64,000 nucleotides of DNA from Burkholderiaceae bacterium. Its GTDB lineage: Bacteria > Pseudomonadota > Gammaproteobacteria > Burkholderiales > Burkholderiaceae_D. A program made the position numbers and the translations under genes. Position 1 is the stretch's first letter; the number at the start of each line of letters is the position of its first letter. This document shows, in pieces, positions 17,997-26,953 of the stretch. The stretch lies in assembly GCA_030158675.1 (NCBI GenBank), contig JAOASL010000043.1, positions 1 to 64,000 of the forward strand. The letters are read 5' to 3'. Under the pieces are notes generated by a model. It saw only the letters and a program-made list of their open reading frames with translations, was not told where the DNA came from and did no database searches.

Positions 17997-18755
17997 ATGT
18001 CCCGTCCGCTCCTGTTCATCCGCTCGCTGCTGCTTGCGCTGCTGATGGTCGTCGCGACCATCGTCTGGGCGATCGGCTGCTTCAGCTTCGTGCTGCTGCC
18101 GTACCGGCAGCGCTACTGGATGATCACGCGCTGGAACGTGTTCGTGACACTGGCGGCGCGCCACGTGTGCGGCATTCGCTGGCAGATCAAGGGTTACGAC
18201 AACCTGCCCGATGGGCCGGCGATCCTGCTTTCAAAGCACCAGTCCGCATGGGAGACTATCTTCTATTGCTGGCTGATGCCACGCCCGCTGATTTTCGTGT
18301 TCAAGAAATCGCTGCTGTACATTCCTTTTTTCGGCTGGGGGCTGGCGATGCTGCGCATGATCGCGATCGACCGCAGCAAGGGCAGTAAGGCAATGGCGCA
18401 GGTCATCCAGACCGGCAAGCGCCGGCTGGATGACGGGCAGTGGGTGATCATGTTCCCGGAAGGTACCCGCACCCGGGTGGGCAGTCAGGGCAAATACAAG
18501 GCCGGTGGTGCCATCCTTGCCATTGGCACGCAGACGCCGGTGATTCCGATCGCTATCAACTCCGGCGATTGCTGGCCGCGCAATTCCTTCCTCAAGACGC
18601 CTGGCATGATCACCGTGTCGATCGGCCCGCCGATTTCACCGGAAGGCCTGAGCGCAGCCGAGCTCAATAGGCGCGTTGAAAACTGGATAGAATCCGAAAT
18701 GCGTGTGATTGCGCCGCATGCATATGCCCCTTCAGACAAGCACCGGGAATCGTGA
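17997..18755 (+). CDS. plsC: 1-acyl-sn-glycerol-3-phosphate acyltransferase
   Basis: Protein of 252 residues of the LPLAT/PlsC family, making phosphatidic acid at the inner membrane. One or two N-terminal hydrophobic helices (about 8-40) precede the acyltransferase motifs: the H-x4-D/E box appears as KHQSAWE, with glutamate replacing the usual aspartate, and the glycerophosphate-binding motif is FPEGTRTR. The start at 17997 is chosen for the AGAAGGAA ribosome-binding site; two upstream ATGs lack one. It sits in the glyQ-to-ygjP run. Another lyso-lipid substrate cannot be excluded. Confidence 0.9.
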   Translation: MSRPLLFIRSLLLALLMVVATIVWAIGCFSFVLLPYRQRYWMITRWNVFVTLAARHVCGIRWQIKGYDNLPDGPAILLSKHQSAWETIFYCWLMPRPLIFVFKKSLLYIPFFGWGLAMLRMIAIDRSKGSKAMAQVIQTGKRRLDDGQWVIMFPEGTRTRVGSQGKYKAGGAILAIGTQTPVIPIAINSGDCWPRNSFLKTPGMITVSIGPPISPEGLSAAELNRRVENWIESEMRVIAPHAYAPSDKHRES

Positions 18756-18759
18756 ACCC

Positions 18760-19611
18760 ATGTCCCTGAAGCAGCTGCTAAGGAAAAAATTCGTCGATCC
18801 GAACCAGATGTCGCTCGACGACCTGTTCGGCGGCACTACAGTCGCCGAAGTGCCGCCGTCCACCGTCCCGGAGACGCCGATCCCGGCGGGTCACCGGCGC
18901 GTGCGTATCGATCACCTGTTCCTGGATTACCGTCTGCTGCGCTCGAAGCGCAAGACTATCGGCTTTCTGATCGATGACGATGGCCTGCGGGTGACCGCGC
19001 CACGCTGGGTCACGCTGACCGAGATCGAGGCGGCCATCAGCAGCAAGCAGCAATGGATCTTCCGCAAGATCAACGAGCAGCGCGATCGCTCGGTACGCCG
19101 GCTGCAGCCGCCGATGGAATGGCGCCACGGCGCAAGCCTCCCTTATCTCGGCATTGAGATCACGGTACGCGTTTCCGAGGCATCGAGTGTCGGTGTGCGT
19201 TTTGACGAAGCTGCCCGCGAGCTGCATGTCAGCCTGCCGGCATCGGCCGGCGAGCAGCAGCTGAAGGACCGTGTACAAGGCTGGCTGCAAGGCGAGGCCA
19301 AGCGCGTGTTTGCGGAGCGGCTGGCGCTCTATGCCGACAAACTCGGGGTGTCGTTCCAGAGTTTCGCGCTGTCGTCGGCGACCACGCAGTGGGGATCCTG
19401 CACCGCCGACGGCCGCATCCGGCTGAACTGGCGGCTGATGCACTTCGCGCTGCCCAACATCGACTATGTGGTCGCGCATGAACTGTCGCACCTGCGTGAG
19501 ATGAACCACGGCCCGCAGTTCTGGAAAACCGTGCAATCGGTCTTTCCGGAGTTCGAAAGTGCGCGCAAGACATTGCGCGACCACGAGCCGGACAAGCTGC
19601 CACTGTTCTGA
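18760..19611 (+). CDS. YgjP-type metal-dependent hydrolase (DUF45)
   Basis: Protein of 283 residues of the YgjP/DUF45 family of zinc metallopeptidase-like proteins. The HExxH motif is visible as HELSHLREMNHG near residue 240, with the typical third ligand region NHGPQFW, and the preceding stretch TQWGSCTADGRIRLNWRL is a family hallmark. The biological substrate is unknown. The start at 18760 is five bases after the plsC stop; an ATG at 18724 overlapping plsC is possible. It is convergent with rsmA, 13 bases between the stops. Confidence 0.9.
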   Translation: MSLKQLLRKKFVDPNQMSLDDLFGGTTVAEVPPSTVPETPIPAGHRRVRIDHLFLDYRLLRSKRKTIGFLIDDDGLRVTAPRWVTLTEIEAAISSKQQWIFRKINEQRDRSVRRLQPPMEWRHGASLPYLGIEITVRVSEASSVGVRFDEAARELHVSLPASAGEQQLKDRVQGWLQGEAKRVFAERLALYADKLGVSFQSFALSSATTQWGSCTADGRIRLNWRLMHFALPNIDYVVAHELSHLREMNHGPQFWKTVQSVFPEFESARKTLRDHEPDKLPLF

Positions 19612-19624
19612 GTGGCGCGCTGGC

Positions 19625-20395
19625 TCAGTCGGACAGCATCCGCGCAAGATTCACGAACTGCTGCAGCGGCACTGTTTCCGGGCGCGACTGCGGATCGATG
19701 CCTGCATCGACCAGCTGGGCCTCGGTGAACATGCCGGCCACGCAGTTGCGGATCACTTTGCGGCGCTGTGAAAACGCCTTCGTCACCGTCTGCTCAAGCT
19801 GCCGCTGCCCGACCTCGAGCGGCGCCGCGATCGGCACCATGCGCACGATGGCCGAATCCACCTTGGGCGGCGGATCGAAGGCCGTGGGCGGCACGACGAA
19901 CAACAACTCCATCTGGTAGCGCCATTGCAGCATCACCGACAGGCGCCCGTAATCGCGGCTGCCGGGATCGGCCACCATGCGCTCGACCACTTCCTTCTGC
20001 AGCATGAAGTGCTGGTCCACAACAAGCGGCGCGAATTGCGCAAGATGGAATAGCAGCGGGCTGGAGATGTTGTAAGGCAGGTTGCCGACAATGCGCAGCG
20101 GACGATCGTCCGTCTTCAGCGCACCGAAGTCGAACTGCAATGCGTCGCCGGAATGAATCACGAGCTTGTCGGCGCTGAATTTTTTCTGCAGTAGCACAAC
20201 GAGGTCGCGGTCGAGTTCGACCACTTGCAGCTGTTTCAATGCGTCGAGCAGCAGCCGCGTCATCGCACCCTGCCCGGGGCCGATCTCGACCATCCTGTCG
20301 TCCGGCGCGGGCGCGATCGCGCGAATGATCTCGTGCAGCACATTGTCGTCGGTCAGGAAATTCTGGCCGAAACGCTTCTTGGGAATGTGTCTCAT
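19625..20395 (-). CDS. rsmA: 16S rRNA (adenine1518/1519-N6)-dimethyltransferase
   Basis: Protein of 256 residues (KsgA) that dimethylates A1518 and A1519 in helix 45 of 16S rRNA using SAM. It opens [12 protein letters not shown], the SAM-binding motif is [10 protein letters not shown], and the catalytic motif IV reads GNLPYNIS. The start codon overlaps the pdxA stop by four bases. It ends the minus-strand lptD-surA-pdxA-rsmA operon, an arrangement known across proteobacteria. Confidence 0.98.
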   Translation of the reverse strand: MRHIPKKRFGQNFLTDDNVLHEIIRAIAPAPDDRMVEIGPGQGAMTRLLLDALKQLQVVELDRDLVVLLQKKFSADKLVIHSGDALQFDFGALKTDDRPLRIVGNLPYNISSPLLFHLAQFAPLVVDQHFMLQKEVVERMVADPGSRDYGRLSVMLQWRYQMELLFVVPPTAFDPPPKVDSAIVRMVPIAAPLEVGQRQLEQTVTKAFSQRRKVIRNCVAGMFTEAQLVDAGIDPQSRPETVPLQQFVNLARMLSD

Positions 20396-21393
20396 CGGCG
20401 GGCAGCAACCATCTGGCAGGCGACGCGAATCGCCTCGCCCATGCTCGCGCAGTCGGCATGACCCAGGCCAGCCGCTGCGAGGTCAAGGGCGGTGCCGTGG
20501 TCGACGGAGGTTCGGATAATCGGCAGGCCGAGCGTGACATTCACGCCGCGGCCGAAGGTGGCATGTTTCAACACCGGCAAACCCTGATCGTGATACATCG
20601 CCAGTACGCAGTCGGCATCTTGCAGGTGACGCGGCTGGAACAGCGTATCAGCCGGCCACGGACCAGACACGTGCCAGCCCTGCGCACGCGCCAGTTCAAT
20701 TGCCGGCGTGATCACGTCAATCTCTTCGCGCCCGAGATATCCGCCCTCGCCTGCATGCGGATTCAAACCTGTGACAAGAATGTGCGGATCGTCGATGCCG
20801 AAGCGGTGCATCAGATCATGGCGCAGGATGCGCAGCGTGGTCATCAGCCCGTCCAGCGTGATCGCGGCGGGCACGTCGGCCAGCGCGAGATGGGTAGTCG
20901 CGAGTGCGACGCGCAGCATGCCGTCGTCGGTCTCGCCAGCCAGCATCATCACCACCTGTTCGGCGCCGGTCTTCTCGGCCAGGTATTCGGTATGGCCCGT
21001 GAATGCAAAACCGGCGTCATTGATCGCGCTCTTCTGTACCGGGGCAGTCACAATCGCATCGACCTGACCGGCCAGTGCGGCGTCAATGGCCGCGTCGAGC
21101 ATGGACAGCACGGCTGCGCCGTTGCGCGCATCGAGACGGCCTGGCTGCGACGGCATGGCCAGCGGACAGTCAAGCACACACAGCTCGCTATGGTGCGCGG
21201 CAAATTCGGCCGCTGATCCGAGCGCACGCGGAATACGTGCGGGCGCCATCAGCATGGCCAGAGCCTTGATCTGTGCCGCATCGCCCACCAGCAGGCAGTC
21301 GGCATCGGCGACATCCAGCGCCGCACGCAACGCGATTTCAGGACCGATGCCTGCCGGCTCGCCGCAGGTGATCGCTATGCGCGGACGGTGCAT
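20392..21393 (-). CDS. pdxA: 4-hydroxythreonine-4-phosphate dehydrogenase
   Basis: Protein of 333 residues of the DXP-dependent vitamin B6 pathway, oxidising 4-phosphohydroxy-L-threonine with NAD. Recognisable blocks are [12 protein letters not shown] at the N-terminus, [12 protein letters not shown], and the metal-binding [12 protein letters not shown]. It overlaps rsmA by four bases and begins 13 bases after the surA stop, placing it firmly in the outer-membrane biogenesis operon. Confidence 0.98.
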   Translation of the reverse strand: MHRPRIAITCGEPAGIGPEIALRAALDVADADCLLVGDAAQIKALAMLMAPARIPRALGSAAEFAAHHSELCVLDCPLAMPSQPGRLDARNGAAVLSMLDAAIDAALAGQVDAIVTAPVQKSAINDAGFAFTGHTEYLAEKTGAEQVVMMLAGETDDGMLRVALATTHLALADVPAAITLDGLMTTLRILRHDLMHRFGIDDPHILVTGLNPHAGEGGYLGREEIDVITPAIELARAQGWHVSGPWPADTLFQPRHLQDADCVLAMYHDQGLPVLKHATFGRGVNVTLGLPIIRTSVDHGTALDLAAAGLGHADCASMGEAIRVACQMVAARR

Positions 21394-21406
21394 CGCCGGT
21401 CACGCA

Positions 21407-22789
21407 TCAGCGCGGGTTGAGTTCGTCGGTACGGTACTCGACGTACGCGCGGTCGCGCAGCTGGCGCAGCCAGTCTTCGTACGACTCTTCAAGCTTCTGC
21501 TCACGCAGTGCCTGACGGGCGAGCAGGCGTTGACGTTCCGCCGAGAGTTCGGCTGTCTTGCGCTCCAGTACCTCGATCAGGTGGTAACCGAAAGGCGATT
21601 CAATTGGTTCGCTGACCTGTCCGGGTCGTAATGCATTCATCGCGCGCTCGAACTCGGGTACCGTGTCGCCCGGATAAATCCAGCCGAGATCCCCGCCCTT
21701 GCCGGCCGAACCGTCATTCGAATACAGCCGCGCCAGGTCCTCGAACTTCGCGGCCTTATTGTCGAGCCGCTGTTTGAGCTCGACCAGCTTGCGACGCGCT
21801 TCCTGCGCCGAGACGATCTGGCTGACCTTGACCAGAATATGGCGCGCACGGGTTTGCTGCACCGTCGCGCCGGCACCGGTCTTGGCGGCCACCGCATTGC
21901 GGCGACCGACCAGCTTCAGCACATGAAAACCATTGGCGCTGCGCACGAGGGGTGCGACCTCACCCACCGGCAGCTTGTCGGTGGCCTCGACAAACAGCTG
22001 CGGCAACCGCGATGTGCTGCGCCAGCCGAGTTCGCCACCCTTGAGCGCATCGCCGGCATCGGAATAGATGGCGGCGGTCTTGGCGAAATCGCCGCCGGCT
22101 TTCAGCTGCGTGGCTGCCTGTTCGGCGCGCTTGCGCCGCTCCGCGACCTGCTGCGGCGATGCATTTTCCGGCACGCGCACAAGGATCTGCGCAATGTTCA
22201 ATTCCTGTTGCGCCGCATCCAGATTGCCTGCCGACGCGGCGAGGAAGTTATCGACCTCGGACTCGGTGATCTGCAACTTGTTGTCCACTTCGCGCTCGCG
22301 CAGTCGCTGCAGCGTGATCTCCTCACGAATCTCTTCACGGAAACGAGTGAAGGACATGCCGTCGCGCTCAAGCTGATCACGCAAGTCCTGTACTGACAGA
22401 CTGTTGGATTCGGCGATACGTGCAACAGCCCGGTCGAGCATGATGTCATCGACGCGAATACCGGTTTCGCGCGCCATCTGCATCTGCGCGCGGTTCACGA
22501 TCAGCCGCTCAAGCACCTGCTTTTGCAGCAACTCGCGCGGCGGCACCTGCACTTTCTGGCGTTGCATGCGCTGCTCGATCATGCGAACACGCTCGTCGAG
22601 TTCCTTCATCGTGATCACGTCGCTGTTGACGACTGCGACAATGGCATCGACCAGCACCGGCTGGCGCGGCTTGGCCGTGCTGGTCTGGGCCGAAGCATCG
22701 ATGACTGCCAGCGCGCACAAGGCAAACAGACCGGCATGGCGCAACGCCTGCGCAGGCGAATGGATAACGGAGCGAATCAGGTTTTTCAT
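21407..22789 (-). CDS. surA: Periplasmic chaperone / peptidyl-prolyl isomerase SurA
   Basis: Protein of 460 residues. A signal peptide covers about residues 1-35 (cut after DASA). The N-terminal SurA domain (about 45-185) is followed by two parvulin domains (about 190-295 and 315-415) and a C-terminal helix. It escorts unfolded outer-membrane proteins through the periplasm, including LptD, whose gene is immediately upstream, 31 bases away. An alanine-rich insertion between the parvulin domains is only mildly unusual. Confidence 0.97.
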   Translation of the reverse strand: MKNLIRSVIHSPAQALRHAGLFALCALAVIDASAQTSTAKPRQPVLVDAIVAVVNSDVITMKELDERVRMIEQRMQRQKVQVPPRELLQKQVLERLIVNRAQMQMARETGIRVDDIMLDRAVARIAESNSLSVQDLRDQLERDGMSFTRFREEIREEITLQRLREREVDNKLQITESEVDNFLAASAGNLDAAQQELNIAQILVRVPENASPQQVAERRKRAEQAATQLKAGGDFAKTAAIYSDAGDALKGGELGWRSTSRLPQLFVEATDKLPVGEVAPLVRSANGFHVLKLVGRRNAVAAKTGAGATVQQTRARHILVKVSQIVSAQEARRKLVELKQRLDNKAAKFEDLARLYSNDGSAGKGGDLGWIYPGDTVPEFERAMNALRPGQVSEPIESPFGYHLIEVLERKTAELSAERQRLLARQALREQKLEESYEDWLRQLRDRAYVEYRTDELNPR

Positions 22790-22820
22790 GGTGTGCGAGA
22801 AGGATTCTTGCGGAAGCAGG

Positions 22821-25097
22821 TTACGGCTGAGTGCCTGACGGCTGACTTGAAAGCGACTGGTAACCCGGCACTTGACGGCGCAATGCGGTCGTTGGGTCGT
22901 CCGTACCGATCGACGACAGGCCAGTTAATTCTAGCTGGACGAAGAACTCCGTGTTGATCACGCCGGCAGCGGTCGGCACGCGTTGCCCGACGGCGCGGAA
23001 AATCCAGCAGTCCGCCTTGTGCTCGAGGCCTGCCAAGGCCTGACCGACGCGATTCTCGCCGATCAGGTAATTAATGCGGCCCACGCCATACCAGCGGTTG
23101 CCGATCGGCCATTGCGCCGACACGTCGACCAGTTCGAAATTCGTATTAGGAAAGATGTCGGACGGCAGGTTGCGCGAATCACGCCGGTATTGCGCGTTGA
23201 ACAGCTTCATCGGCGCCGGCTGCCAGAACGCGCCGATGTTGACCCGGTTGATTTCGCTGCGCTGCGGATCGTACTGAAAATTCGCATCGACGCGCAGTTC
23301 ATTTGTCACGCGGCCGGATGACAGCAGCAGCAGGTCGGAACGGGCCTGCGACGAGACCTGCTCGACCGTGCCCAGACCGACGCGTTGATCCGAGAAGTTG
23401 AATCGCTGTGCGACGGCCATCCGCAGCCGCTCAGTTCCGTTCGTCTCGAGGTAGCGCGAAATCATCGCAAGCGTCAACTGATTCGAATCGCCGATGCGGT
23501 CGTTGCCAACGAAGCGGTTCTCGCGAAACACTTGCGCGAAGCTGATGTCCGCCTCGGTGGTATCGAAGTTCGGATACAGGTTGGCGTTCTGCGCGCGATA
23601 CGGCGTATAGGTGTAGAAGGCGCGCGGCTCCAGTGTCTGCGTCGCATTGCGGCCGAGGAAAGTTGCGGGTCGCTCAAATACCAGCCCGGAATCGAGCGAC
23701 ACCGTCGGCAGCACGCGCGTCGGCGCGCGCATGGTCGAATCGTCGGTCGTATCGAGGCTGTACAGGGTGCCGTGCACCGACACACTGGGGCGGATGAAGT
23801 AGCCCGGCCCCTGCAGATCGCTGTAGGTGACGCGCGGATTGATCACCAGCCGGCTGCCACCGATCGCGGTCCGGTGGGAAAACCGGGTCAGCTGTGTCGA
23901 CATGGTCAGATCGAGACCGCTGTCGCCATAGTAGAAATTGTTCAGCGTGATCTGCGGCAGCCGCGAATACGGGACCGGTCGGGCCGCCAGCCGCGGATCC
24001 TGCAGCACCTGGAATTCGGACAGCTGGAATTTCGCATCCCAGTTATCGCCCCCGTACGTCATCGCCACCGATTGCGGCATCAGCCGGCGGTTGAAGCCGG
24101 GCCGGTCGAACACATAGCTGAACGGGAAATCGCGGCTGTAATCGTTGTCCGATGTCTTGTTGTAATCGATGGCCAGCTTGAGTCCGGAGTCGAGCTGCTG
24201 ATTATGCCGAAAGGACAGCGCGTAGCGCGTGCCCTGCCCGTAGGCGGTGTCGTTGATGAACTCGAACCGCGCCTCGCCGGCCGCTTCACGCTCAAGGTAG
24301 CGCGCGGTGGCTCCCAGCATCAGGCCGCGCTTGGCCATGTAATGCGGATACAGCGTCAGGTCCCGATTGGGCGCAATGTTCCAGTAATAGGGCGTACGGA
24401 TATGCAGGCCTGCACTGCTCGAGGTGGCAATCGTCGGCGCCAGGAAACCGGACACCCGCTGCTCTGCGAGCGGAAAGGAGATGTACGGCGTGCCGGCCAG
24501 CGGCACCCCCTTGAACATCAGCAGCACATTGCGCGCCTGACCGGTACCCATACCTTCGTCCAGGGTCAGCTTGCCGGTCTTTAGGTACCAGTCGGGATCG
24601 GGCCCCTCGCAAGTGGTATAGAAACCATTGGTGACGACAGCGACGTTGCCGGATTCGAAGTCGATACGCTCCGCGCTGCCGCGCGCATTGCTGGTCAGCA
24701 GACGATAGACCGGGCTCACCATGTAGCCTTCGCCGGTATCGAGCTTCAGGCTGAGCGACTTGCCTTCGAAACGACTGCCTTCGCGCTGCATGGTGACGTC
24801 GCCGGCAGCGTCGACACGATCGTCGACGATGTCGAACTTCACGCTCTCGGCGTCCACGGTGGTGACCCCGCGCTTGAGGCGAACTTTTTCGCGCAGCCTC
24901 ATCTCGCGGTCCGGACGGCCTGTGAGCTCGCCGGCTTCGATTACCGTCGGGGCCTGTTGGTCATCCTGGATCTTGTCGGCGACCGAGGGCACCTGCTGCG
25001 CACTGGCCGCGCCGCCGACCAGCATCTGGATCAGCAGAGACAGCAAGCGCTTGCGTGGATGGGCGGGGGGTTGCAATGAAAGCAATCGCCGAGTCAT
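22821..25097 (-). CDS. lptD: LPS-assembly outer membrane protein LptD
   Basis: Protein of 758 residues: signal peptide (about 1-33), periplasmic LptA-like domain (about 50-180) and a large beta-barrel to the C-terminus. With LptE it inserts LPS into the outer leaflet. Conserved pieces include FYTTCEGPDPDWYLKTG and, in the barrel, VFDRPGFNRR. Only two cysteines exist in the whole protein, one in TTCEGP (about 163) and one in KADCWIF (about 700), so at most one disulfide can form. It leads the surA-pdxA-rsmA operon and is divergent from amgK. Confidence 0.97.
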   Translation of the reverse strand: MTRRLLSLQPPAHPRKRLLSLLIQMLVGGAASAQQVPSVADKIQDDQQAPTVIEAGELTGRPDREMRLREKVRLKRGVTTVDAESVKFDIVDDRVDAAGDVTMQREGSRFEGKSLSLKLDTGEGYMVSPVYRLLTSNARGSAERIDFESGNVAVVTNGFYTTCEGPDPDWYLKTGKLTLDEGMGTGQARNVLLMFKGVPLAGTPYISFPLAEQRVSGFLAPTIATSSSAGLHIRTPYYWNIAPNRDLTLYPHYMAKRGLMLGATARYLEREAAGEARFEFINDTAYGQGTRYALSFRHNQQLDSGLKLAIDYNKTSDNDYSRDFPFSYVFDRPGFNRRLMPQSVAMTYGGDNWDAKFQLSEFQVLQDPRLAARPVPYSRLPQITLNNFYYGDSGLDLTMSTQLTRFSHRTAIGGSRLVINPRVTYSDLQGPGYFIRPSVSVHGTLYSLDTTDDSTMRAPTRVLPTVSLDSGLVFERPATFLGRNATQTLEPRAFYTYTPYRAQNANLYPNFDTTEADISFAQVFRENRFVGNDRIGDSNQLTLAMISRYLETNGTERLRMAVAQRFNFSDQRVGLGTVEQVSSQARSDLLLLSSGRVTNELRVDANFQYDPQRSEINRVNIGAFWQPAPMKLFNAQYRRDSRNLPSDIFPNTNFELVDVSAQWPIGNRWYGVGRINYLIGENRVGQALAGLEHKADCWIFRAVGQRVPTAAGVINTEFFVQLELTGLSSIGTDDPTTALRRQVPGYQSLSSQPSGTQP

Positions 25098-25147
25098 GTA
25101 GAAGTAATTTAAAGGGTTCCTTGCCGCGCTTACTTGGCTAATCCCTT

Positions 25148-25153
25148 ATTATA
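25148..25153 (-). promoter_or_regulatory. Candidate -10 of the lptD operon
   Basis: On the minus strand TATAAT (25153-25148) lies 50 bases before the lptD start; on the + strand the same bases include TATTAT facing amgK. No good -35 is visible for either direction. The short AT-rich core of this divergent gap is the likely promoter site. Confidence 0.35.
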
Positions 25154-25212
25154 TGGGAAGTCCCGGTCCGTCCATGCATTCGGGCAAGTTCAATCCCGAG
25201 AATTCCCTTCCG

Positions 25213-26238
25213 ATGTCAGATTCCATACCCAACGACACGCGTTTGTCGCAGCTTGCCGAATGGCTTGCCACGATTGAAACGCCCCGCACCCTGCCCGCCA
25301 CCTTACGCGCTGCGTCAGCGGATGCCAGCTTCCGCCGCTACTTCCGGGTCGATACCGCCGAGGGCGGTACGCTGATCGCAATGGACGCTCCGCCGCCGCA
25401 AGAAGATGTGCGGCCGTTCGTGCAGGTGGCCGAACTGTTTGGCGCCACCGGTGTCACCGTTCCGCAGGTGTTTGCGCAAGATGTGGGGCGCGGCTTCCTG
25501 CTGTTGTCCGACCTCGGCACGACCACCTACCTGCAACAGCTCAACGCGGACACCGCACACAAGCTGTACATCGACGCGATCGATTCGCTGGTGCTGCTGC
25601 AGACCCAGAGCCGGCCGGGTCGGCTGCCCGAGTATGACCGCGCGCTGCTGCAGCGCGAGCTGATGCTGTTTCCCGAGTGGTACCTCGGCAAGCACCTGAA
25701 GGCGACACCGGATGAACGGCAGCGCGCCGACCTGGACAAGATCTTCGAGGTCCTGCTGGCGAACACTCTGGCGCAGCCGCAGGTCTACGTGCACCGCGAC
25801 TACCATTCGCGCAACCTGATGGTGACGGACAAAGGCAACCCGGGCATCCTTGACTTCCAGGACGCGGTGTACGGACCGATCACTTACGATTTGGTCTCGT
25901 TGCTGCGTGATGCCTACATCCATTGGGACGAGGAAATGGTGCTCGACTGGGCGATACGCTATTGGGAGCGCGCGCGCCGCGCCGGCCTGCCGGTATCGCA
26001 TGACATCGACGCGTTCTATCGTGACTTCGAGTTCATGGGACTGCAGCGCCACCTGAAGGTACTGGGTATCTTCGCGCGCCTGTATCACCGCGACGGCAAG
26101 GACGGCTATCTGAACGACATCCCGCTGGTGATGGAGTACACGCGCAAGACCGCCTATCGCTACAAGGAATTTGCGCCGCTGGTCAGGCTGCTCGACGCGC
26201 TCGCGGAAAACCAGACCGGTGTCGGCTTCACGTTCTGA
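25213..26238 (+). CDS. amgK: N-acetylmuramate/N-acetylglucosamine kinase AmgK
   Basis: Aminoglycoside-phosphotransferase-fold kinase of 341 residues. The catalytic loop HRDYHSRNLMV and the metal-binding ILDFQDAVYGP are intact. In AmgK this kinase phosphorylates cell-wall-derived MurNAc at the anomeric position so that MurU can make UDP-MurNAc, bypassing MurA. The assignment rests largely on the adjacent murU, which starts one base after its stop. The start at 25213 is preferred; ATGs at 25153 and 25174 would add an unlikely leader. It is divergent from lptD. Confidence 0.92.
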   Translation: MSDSIPNDTRLSQLAEWLATIETPRTLPATLRAASADASFRRYFRVDTAEGGTLIAMDAPPPQEDVRPFVQVAELFGATGVTVPQVFAQDVGRGFLLLSDLGTTTYLQQLNADTAHKLYIDAIDSLVLLQTQSRPGRLPEYDRALLQRELMLFPEWYLGKHLKATPDERQRADLDKIFEVLLANTLAQPQVYVHRDYHSRNLMVTDKGNPGILDFQDAVYGPITYDLVSLLRDAYIHWDEEMVLDWAIRYWERARRAGLPVSHDIDAFYRDFEFMGLQRHLKVLGIFARLYHRDGKDGYLNDIPLVMEYTRKTAYRYKEFAPLVRLLDALAENQTGVGFTF

Positions 26239-26239
26239 C

Positions 26240-26953
26240 ATGAAAGCGATGATCTTTGCCGCCGGCCGCGGCGAACGGATGCGGCCCCTGACCGATACTT
26301 GCCCGAAGCCGCTGCTGACGGTGCGCGGGCGCGCGCTGATCGTGTGGCACATCCTGAACCTCGTGCGTGCCGGCATCACCGAGATCGTGATCAATCATGC
26401 GCACCTGGGCCACCTGATCGAGGACGCGCTCGGCGACGGCCATCAGTTCGGCGCCCGCATCATGTATTCGCCGGAAGGCACCGCGCTGGAAACAGCGGGC
26501 GGTATCGCCCTGGCGCGCGACCTGCTCGGCGATGCGCCGTTCGTCGCGATCGCCGGCGACGTCTACTGCCCGCACTTCGATTTCAGCAAAGTGAAGGACG
26601 CGCTCGAGGATAACGACCCGTGGGGCAATCCGCATCCGGCCGACCGGCGCGACCTCGGCTGGCTATATCTGGTGAAGAATCCGGCGCACAACCCGACCGG
26701 CGACTTCGCCCTGTCCAACTTTGCCATCGCCAATGAGGGCGAGCCGCGTTACACCTTCTCCGGCATCGGTATCTACCGGCCAGAGCTGTTCGACAGCATC
26801 ATGCGTGGCAGCACGGCCAAGCTGGCTCCGCTGCTGCGGGAATTTGCGGACAAGCGCAGAATCGGCGGTGAGATCTACCGTGGCGACTGGACCGATGTCG
26901 GTACCGTCGAGCGGCTGGCGCAACTGAACGCACCCCTGAGGGCAGGATCATGA
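26240..26953 (+). CDS. murU: N-acetylmuramate-1-phosphate uridylyltransferase MurU
   Basis: Nucleotidyltransferase of 237 residues. The N-terminal signature AAGRGERMRPLTDTCPKPLL binds UTP, and AGDVYCPHFDF supplies the metal-binding aspartate. It forms UDP-MurNAc from MurNAc-1-phosphate in the peptidoglycan recycling route known from Pseudomonas, where it lowers fosfomycin sensitivity. The start is one base after the amgK stop, and its end overlaps pepP by four bases. A mannose-1-phosphate guanylyltransferase-like role is less likely given amgK. Confidence 0.93.
   Translation: MKAMIFAAGRGERMRPLTDTCPKPLLTVRGRALIVWHILNLVRAGITEIVINHAHLGHLIEDALGDGHQFGARIMYSPEGTALETAGGIALARDLLGDAPFVAIAGDVYCPHFDFSKVKDALEDNDPWGNPHPADRRDLGWLYLVKNPAHNPTGDFALSNFAIANEGEPRYTFSGIGIYRPELFDSIMRGSTAKLAPLLREFADKRRIGGEIYRGDWTDVGTVERLAQLNAPLRAGS

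Noticed and set aside
23385..24584. Plus-strand reading frame of about 400 codons opposite lptD
   Set aside because: Antisense to a well-supported beta-barrel gene, with shadow-type composition.
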